From: Sciscionella sediminilitoris
GTDB lineage: Bacteria > Actinomycetota > Actinomycetes > Mycobacteriales > Pseudonocardiaceae
Assembly (NCBI RefSeq): GCF_000737195.2
Contig: NZ_JALM01000036.1
Coordinates: forward strand, 62,001-126,000
Reading direction: 5' to 3'
DNA length: 64,000 nt
Numbering within the stretch: position 1 is the stretch's first letter; every line of letters begins with the position of its first letter. Position numbers and translations under genes: made by a program. The notes under the pieces were generated by a model. It ran no database searches and was not told the origin of the DNA. It worked only from the letters and a program-made list of their open reading frames with translations. This document shows, in pieces, positions 60,220 to 64,000 of this stretch.

Positions 60220-60235
60220 CCGCGCCGATGGGGGC
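60201..60235 (-). terminator. Intrinsic terminator of the sulfurtransferase operon
   Basis: GCCCCCATCGGCG and CGCCGATGGGGGC form a perfect 13-base-pair stem with a nine-base loop. Read on the minus strand the hairpin is followed by TTTT, so it is a good Rho-independent terminator for DUF1416 and the genes upstream of it. The merR stop codon lies in the loop. Confidence 0.85.
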
Positions 60236-60255
60236 CGGGGGAAATGCTCGGTGGC

Positions 60256-60543
60256 TCAGCCGACCGCGATCGGGACCTGGTGCAGCCCAGGGCCCTGCGC
60301 GGTCACCGAGGCCTCGCCGTTCCCGGTGCGGTGCAGCGCGCGCACCGTCCAGGTGCCCGGCGCGGCGTAGAACCGGAAGTCGCCGTCCGCGGAGGCCTGC
60401 ACCTCGCCCGCGAATTCGCCGTCGGCATTGAGCAGCCGGACGTAGGCGCCGCCGACCGTCTTGCCGGCGAGCACGACCTGACCGTTCGTGTCGATATCGG
60501 CGGGGGTAGCCGTCTGCACGGGCGCGCCGCAGCCGTCACTCAT
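60256..60543 (-). CDS. DUF1416 protein (SseC-like)
   Basis: A 95-residue beta-sandwich protein: GQVVLAGKTVGGAYVRLLNA, FAGEVQASADGDFRFYAAPG and TWTVRALHRTG resemble a carboxypeptidase-regulatory-like fold. The conserved N-terminus DGCGAPVQ carries a cysteine. It is coupled (ATGA) to the sulfurtransferase, as in the sseC2-cysA2 pair Rv0814c-Rv0815c. Probable role in sulfur transfer, mechanism unknown. Confidence 0.9.
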   Translation of the reverse strand: MSDGCGAPVQTATPADIDTNGQVVLAGKTVGGAYVRLLNADGEFAGEVQASADGDFRFYAAPGTWTVRALHRTGNGEASVTAQGPGLHQVPIAVG

Positions 60544-61379
60544 TTTCCGTCTCCCGTCTCGATGGGTACACCGACGAGCGAGCCGTATTCCGTCCACGAC
60601 CCGTCGTAGTTCTTCACATCCGCGAGCCCGAGCAGCTCGTGCAGCGCGAACCAGGTGTGCGAGGAGCGCTCACCGATGCGGCAGTAGGCGATCGTCGGCT
60701 TGGACTCGTCCAGCCCCTCGGTCTTGTACAGCTCGCGCAGTTCGTCATCGGACTTGAAGGTGCCGTCCTCGTTCGCGGCCTTGGCCCACGGAACGTTGAG
60801 CGCGCTCGGGATGTGGCCCGCACGCTGGGCGGCCTCCTGCGGAAGGTGCGCGGGGGCGAGCAGCTTTCCGCTGAACTCGTCCGGGGAACGCACATCCACG
60901 AGGTTCTTGGTGTTGATCGCCTCGACGACCTCATCGCGGAACGCGCGGATCGAGGTGTCCGGGGTGGCCGCCTTGTACTGCGTCGCCGGGCGGTTCACCT
61001 CGCCCTTGTCCAGCGCACGCCCGTCGAGCTCCCACTTCTTGCGCCCGCCGTCGAGCAGCTTGACGTTGTCGTGCCCGTACAGCTTGAAGTACCAGTACGC
61101 GTAGGCGGCGAACCAGTTGTTGTTGCCGCCGTACAGGATCACCAGGTCGTCATTGCTGATTCCCTTGGCGGACAACAGCTTTTCGAATCCGTCCTGGTCC
61201 ACGAAGTCACGCCGGACCGGGTCCTGCAGTTCGGTCTTCCAGTCGATCTTGACCGCACCGGGAATGTGCCCGCCGTCGTAGGCAGTGGTGTCCTCGTCGA
61301 CCTCGGCGAACACCACCCCGGTGGCCTGGAGGTTGTTCTCGGCCCATTCGGTCGAGACAAGAACGTCTTCACGGCTCAT
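60540..61379 (-). CDS. Thiosulfate/3-mercaptopyruvate sulfurtransferase (CysA2/SseA type)
   Basis: A 279-residue two-domain rhodanese. The catalytic Cys is in IAYCRIGERSSHTWF of the second domain. The first domain retains HIPGAVKIDW and the second HIPSALNVPW, the substrate-side motifs. It transfers a sulfane sulfur, from thiosulfate or mercaptopyruvate, to a thiol acceptor. It is the second gene of the operon that begins with the leader peptide. Confidence 0.92.
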   Translation of the reverse strand: MSREDVLVSTEWAENNLQATGVVFAEVDEDTTAYDGGHIPGAVKIDWKTELQDPVRRDFVDQDGFEKLLSAKGISNDDLVILYGGNNNWFAAYAYWYFKLYGHDNVKLLDGGRKKWELDGRALDKGEVNRPATQYKAATPDTSIRAFRDEVVEAINTKNLVDVRSPDEFSGKLLAPAHLPQEAAQRAGHIPSALNVPWAKAANEDGTFKSDDELRELYKTEGLDESKPTIAYCRIGERSSHTWFALHELLGLADVKNYDGSWTEYGSLVGVPIETGDGK

Positions 61380-61422
61380 CGAAAATTCTCGCTCTCTTGC
61401 GTTGAACAGGGCCTTGCAGGCC

Positions 61423-61863
61423 TCAGTGGGAAGGAGATATCCGGTGCAACAACAGGTACATCCGGCAGCCGAGACAGAAACCGAACGCCGCGTTGAGCAG
61501 TGCGGCGATCAGCGCCAGCGCCGTCGCGACCAATCCGAGCCAATTCAGTCCGGTGAGGAATCCGGCGAGGCCGACCGCGGCGAACACGAACCCGACCGAC
61601 TGCGCGAACCGCAGCGGCGGAGTCGGTTCCCGTTCCGTCGGCGGGGAGAGCCGGGGAGCGACCAGGGTGCGGAACACCCAGGAATAGGGGCTGTAGCGGA
61701 GACCGACGAAACCGCCGATCGCGAAGATCAGCAGCTGCGCGGCGAGCAGCCACCACCACTGGGTCAGGAGCACGACAGCGAGCACCACGGTCGTCACCCA
61801 CGCGGCGAACCGCGGCCCGCGCACGTCTACGGGCTGCTCACGCGTGGCTGTCTTCTCCGACAC
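61423..61863 (-). CDS. DUF4395 membrane protein
   Basis: A 146-residue protein with four predicted spans. The CLGCRMY motif near the C-terminus matches the cysteine pair of DUF4395 proteins, which are found beside rhodaneses and thioredoxins and are suspected sulfur or redox carriers. The GTG at 61863 has AGGAGG (minus strand, 61869-61874) five bases upstream. A hairpin and a 22-codon leader frame precede it. Confidence 0.88.
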   Translation of the reverse strand: MSEKTATREQPVDVRGPRFAAWVTTVVLAVVLLTQWWWLLAAQLLIFAIGGFVGLRYSPYSWVFRTLVAPRLSPPTEREPTPPLRFAQSVGFVFAAVGLAGFLTGLNWLGLVATALALIAALLNAAFGFCLGCRMYLLLHRISPSH

Positions 61864-61881
61864 CCCAGCCTCCTACAAGCC

Positions 61882-61912
61882 TGACTCGAACAGGGACGAA
61901 TAGGTCGAGTCA
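61882..61912 (-). promoter_or_regulatory. Hairpin between the leader peptide and DUF4395, possible attenuator
   Basis: TGACTCGA (61882-61889) and TCGAGTCA (61905-61912) pair perfectly over eight bases around a 15-base loop. On the minus-strand message the first arm includes the leader stop codon, and the second ends seven bases ahead of the AGGAGG of the DUF4395 gene. A ribosome stalled at the Cys codon near the leader end would cover the first arm. Confidence 0.55.
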
Positions 61913-61978
61913 ACGACACAAGCTGGATGCCACGCGGCGGTAGTCCACCACGCGTCGCCGGGTCAGGTGCCTGTGCAT
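61910..61978 (-). CDS. Cysteine-responsive leader peptide (22 residues)
   Basis: A 22-codon frame starting MHRHLTRRRVVDYRR and ending SSLCR. This matches the Arg-rich actinobacterial leader peptides that precede sulfur genes and end in Leu-Cys-Arg. It lies 47 bases ahead of the sulfur operon (DUF4395, sulfurtransferase, DUF1416). It is too short for normal gene calling. A cysteine codon placed second from the end suits translational sensing of charged tRNA-Cys. Confidence 0.8.
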   Translation of the reverse strand: MHRHLTRRRVVDYRRVASSLCR

Positions 61979-62041
61979 GAGGACAAGGCTAGGGGAGATC
62001 GGCCGGATACGGGCAGTGTGTCCAGAAGCTGAGATGGTTGC

Positions 62042-62455
62042 TCATGCGAACTGCCGGGCGCACTGCTCCCGCAGGGTTTCCGGCACTGGCAGCCCGCTGA
62101 ACCGGAACAACTCGGCCCCGCGCGGATCCACGGCGAGCGTGGTCGGGGTGCTCGTCACCCGCAGCGCGGTGGCGAGTTCGGGGCGATCGGTGACGTCCAG
62201 TTCCACATGCCGGACCGAGTCGTTCTCCTCGGCGAACCGCTCGAGCGTGCTGCGGGCCCTGCGGCAGTCCGCGCAGAATTCGGTGGAGATCTGGACCAGG
62301 GTCACCCCGGTCTCGTCGAGCAGTTCGCGCACCGCTTCGGGAACCGTCGCGGTGCGCGCCGCGCGGACCTTTCCCGAGCGTGCCCGCAGCAGCGCACCGG
62401 CGAGCACGGCGAGGACCACCGCGCCGAGCAGGACCCACACACCCGTCATGGGCAT
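62042..62455 (-). CDS. Membrane-anchored thioredoxin-fold protein (ThiX-like)
   Basis: A 137-residue protein. An N-terminal hydrophobic helix (WVLLGAVVLAVLAGALL) is followed by a thioredoxin fold whose redox motif is FCADCRRA (CxxC). The cis-Pro loop is TSTPTTLAVDP. The syntenic gene is Rv0816c. It is upstream of the leader peptide and may share substrates with the sulfurtransferase operon. ATG 62455 has AGGA nine bases upstream; ATG 62449 is an alternative. Confidence 0.87.
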   Translation of the reverse strand: MPMTGVWVLLGAVVLAVLAGALLRARSGKVRAARTATVPEAVRELLDETGVTLVQISTEFCADCRRARSTLERFAEENDSVRHVELDVTDRPELATALRVTSTPTTLAVDPRGAELFRFSGLPVPETLREQCARQFA

Positions 62456-62506
62456 GGCGAACGTCCTGCCGGGCGCGGCTATTCCCCGTGCATCACCCGA
62501 TGGGGT

Positions 62507-62989
62507 TCAGCTCGCCAGCTGGGCCTGCCACATCCAGCGGGCCTTCTCCAGTTCCCGCGCGATCTCGATGAACAGGTCCTGGGTGACCGGATCGCTTTTC
62601 TCGGTCTCCTCGATCCGGGCCCGCATCCGATCGATGACGCTGGTCAGCGCGGCCACGACGGCCTCGATGACCGCGCGGTCCTGATGCCAGTCCGCATCGA
62701 TGTTCTCGACCCCGGAGCCGGTGGCCACGGTCTGCGCGCGTCCGTCGACCGGGACACCGATCGCGGCTGCGCGCTCGGCGACCTCGTCCGCGTAGTTGCG
62801 TGCGGTGTCCACCAGTTCGTCGAGCTGGAGGTGCACGGTGCGGAAGTGTTCGCCGACCACGGTCCAGTGGGCCTGCTTGCCGAACAGGCTGAGGTCGATC
62901 AGATCGAGCAGCGCGCTGCGCAGGGACGCGCCGGTGATCTCGGTCTCCGCCTGGCCGATCGGGCTGGTGATGGGTTTCGTGCTGGTCAT
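62507..62989 (-). CDS. dps: Dps-family ferritin-like protein
   Basis: A 160-residue Dps protein: LRSALLDLIDLSLFGKQAHW and VGEHFRTVHLQLDELVDTAR carry the ferroxidase His, Asp and Glu residues, and the C-terminal helix ends ELEKARWMWQAQLAS. Dps dodecamers store iron and protect DNA from peroxide. A 7-1-7 palindrome lies 21 bases before the start, so control by a Fur or PerR-type regulator is likely. GGAG lies seven bases before the ATG. Confidence 0.92.
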   Translation of the reverse strand: MTSTKPITSPIGQAETEITGASLRSALLDLIDLSLFGKQAHWTVVGEHFRTVHLQLDELVDTARNYADEVAERAAAIGVPVDGRAQTVATGSGVENIDADWHQDRAVIEAVVAALTSVIDRMRARIEETEKSDPVTQDLFIEIARELEKARWMWQAQLAS

Positions 62990-63009
62990 TGGCGCACTCC
63001 TAGAGTTTT

Positions 63010-63024
63010 TTGGAATGATTCCAA
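63010..63024. promoter_or_regulatory. Fur/PerR-type 7-1-7 palindrome before dps
   Basis: TTGGAATGATTCCAA is a perfect 7-1-7 inverted repeat, the layout of Fur-family boxes (for example the B. subtilis Per box TTATAATNATTATAA). It sits in the 40-base gap between the DinB-like gene and dps, where a promoter must lie. Confidence 0.65.
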
Positions 63025-63029
63025 TTTAT

Positions 63030-63662
63030 TCAACGAGTGCGGGCGCCCGGTTTGTTCCCGGCGTGTACCCGCCCGCAGAGCAGCAGCACCAGCCGCTGGG
63101 CCGGTGCGCGGTAGGGCCTTCCCTTGCCGAACCGCCAGTCTAGGTCCTGTGCACGGAGTTCGATATCGCTGAGCTCGGTGCCGAAGAACGTGTACCGGTC
63201 CGGGACGAGCGTGTCGAGCACCATGCGCAGCCGGTCGAGCGGGACCCGCCGGTCGATGCCGAGCGCGAGCGTGATGTCCAGGCCGTGGACCACGTCGTGG
63301 GTGAGAGCGCCCTCGAGCAGCCCGCCAGGGCGCCAGGGATGCCGCGCGTTCTCCCGCAGCGAGGTGACGAGCCCGGCCGGGGTCAGGCGGGCCGCGTCCC
63401 GGCGGGCCCACTCGTCCGCGGCCCGGTTCACCTCCTCCGGGCTCGACAGTGCTTCCAGTGGGTAATCGTGCTCACCGTGCCGGAAGGCCAGCGTCATATG
63501 GGCGACCACCTCGCGCACCCGCCAGCCCGTGCACAGCGAGGGTGCGTCCCACTGCTGCTCGGTGAGTCCGCTCAGCAGCTCGGCGAGCTCGAAGCGTTCG
63601 GCGGCGATGAGGTCCTGAGTTCGTGTGACGTCCTGAATAGTCGTGGCGTCCTGACTGGGCAT
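63030..63662 (-). CDS. Mycothiol-dependent maleylpyruvate isomerase-family (DinB-like) protein
   Basis: A 210-residue protein. The N-terminal four-helix DinB-like domain has AAERFELAELLSGLTEQQWD, LCTGWRVREVVAHMTLAFRH (metal His) and the third-helix ALTHDVVHGLDI (H-x3-H). Family members use mycothiol as cofactor in isomerase or transferase reactions, although most are uncharacterised. It lies directly upstream of dps. Confidence 0.85.
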   Translation of the reverse strand: MPSQDATTIQDVTRTQDLIAAERFELAELLSGLTEQQWDAPSLCTGWRVREVVAHMTLAFRHGEHDYPLEALSSPEEVNRAADEWARRDAARLTPAGLVTSLRENARHPWRPGGLLEGALTHDVVHGLDITLALGIDRRVPLDRLRMVLDTLVPDRYTFFGTELSDIELRAQDLDWRFGKGRPYRAPAQRLVLLLCGRVHAGNKPGARTR

Positions 63663-63728
63663 GGCCTGCTCCCGTGCTCGGCGATCGGTTCGCCGTACCG
63701 ACGAAGGAGCGCGCCCGATCAGGACTGG

Positions 63729-64000
63729 TCACTCGGTACGTTTCGGGTGCCCGGTCGAGGCGTACTGCACCCACACGGTGCGGTTGTCCGTATCGAGCAG
63801 ATACCAGATTCGGCCCGCTCCCGTGACCTCCAACTGCCACTGGGGGAGTTGACGACCGCCGTGCAGGCCATTGGCCAGTTCGCCCTTGAGCCGGTGATGC
63901 CGTTCGCATGATCCGCCACGCTTCGGCGATATTGCTGGGCGCTTGCTGTTCCAGTGCGGCCCATCCCTTGACCGCTTCGCTTTTCGCGTAGCGGATGTCC
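63729..64000 (-). pseudogene. RelE-type toxin, frameshifted and cut by the window edge
   Basis: The tail frame, ending in a TGA at 63729-63731, contains ERHHRLKGELANGLHGGRQL, PQWQLEVTGAGRIWYLLDTD and VWVQYASTGHPKRTE, the C-terminal two thirds of a RelE-like cytotoxic translational repressor. The expected N-terminal part (EAVKGWAALEQQAPSNIAEA, then WRIMR) is present directly upstream, but in another frame. The two frames differ by one base near 63906, and a short stretch between WRIMR and ERHHR is missing. The true start lies outside the window. Confidence 0.65.

Overview
The window is GC-rich, densely coded DNA with many GTG starts and stop/start overlaps, typical of a mycelial or related high-GC actinobacterium. 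A BldC-type regulator, an RsiG-type anti-sigma protein, DUF3073, DUF4229, a mycothiol-dependent-enzyme-family protein and two blocks colinear with Mycobacterium tuberculosis (hemL to the ParA-like gene, and purF to the sulfurtransferase/thioredoxin genes) point to Actinomycetia, most probably near Pseudonocardiaceae. The family-level placement is inference. No prophage, CRISPR array, insertion sequence or rRNA was seen; there is one tRNA (Tyr, GTA).

Layout. 1-0.4 kb: 5' part of a phosphotransferase-like gene. 0.4-8.3 kb: hemL, a histidine phosphatase and the System II cytochrome c maturation operon (TlpA/ResA lipoprotein, CcdA, ResB, CcsB) followed by a ParA/MinD-like ATPase; a decayed antitoxin/toxin remnant sits inside the operon. 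8.3-16 kb: bldC, an Lrp regulator, a Cds1-like PLP enzyme, a class III nucleotide cyclase, a gamma carbonic anhydrase-like protein, a siderophore-interacting protein, HtpX, RmlA and YajQ. 16-24.5 kb: tRNA-Tyr, a DUF3800 gene with no clear start, a methyltransferase, a RibD-like reductase beside a FolP2-like protein, a 950-residue FAD/iron-sulfur dehydrogenase, MarR and DeoR regulators. 24.5-34.4 kb: a carbohydrate region with a secreted GH2 hydrolase and aldose epimerase divergent from a SIS isomerase, ROK kinase, PfkB kinase, class II aldolase and MFS transporter.

34.4-43.2 kb: small hypothetical proteins, a desaturase, an SGNH hydrolase, then a tightly overlapping cluster (CDP-alcohol phosphotransferase divergent from a BchC-like dehydrogenase, a 6-pyruvoyl-tetrahydropterin-synthase homologue with altered catalytic residues, a glycosyltransferase, a methyltransferase and a UPF0104 membrane protein) facing a creatininase-family amidohydrolase. 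This is the best candidate for an undescribed pathway. 43.2-48 kb: BlaI/M56 sensor pair, a VapBC-like module, purF and purM. 48-62.5 kb: RsiG, YgfZ, a Fur-family regulator, a PabC-like enzyme, PxpBC, nitrobindin, GntR and MerR regulators with palindromic operators, and a sulfur operon (DUF4395, sulfurtransferase, DUF1416) preceded by a 22-codon leader peptide ending in Leu-Cys-Arg and a hairpin. 62.5-64 kb: a Dps protein with a 7-1-7 palindrome, a DinB-like protein and a frameshifted RelE-type toxin running off the edge.

Two cross-cutting observations stand out. Three copies of an intergenic repeat occupy the gaps between convergent genes at 42.4, 49.4 and 58.2 kb, always in the same orientation. 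Three toxin-antitoxin loci are in different states of preservation: a fused remnant at 2.9 kb, an intact module at 44.5 kb and a frameshifted toxin at 63.7 kb.
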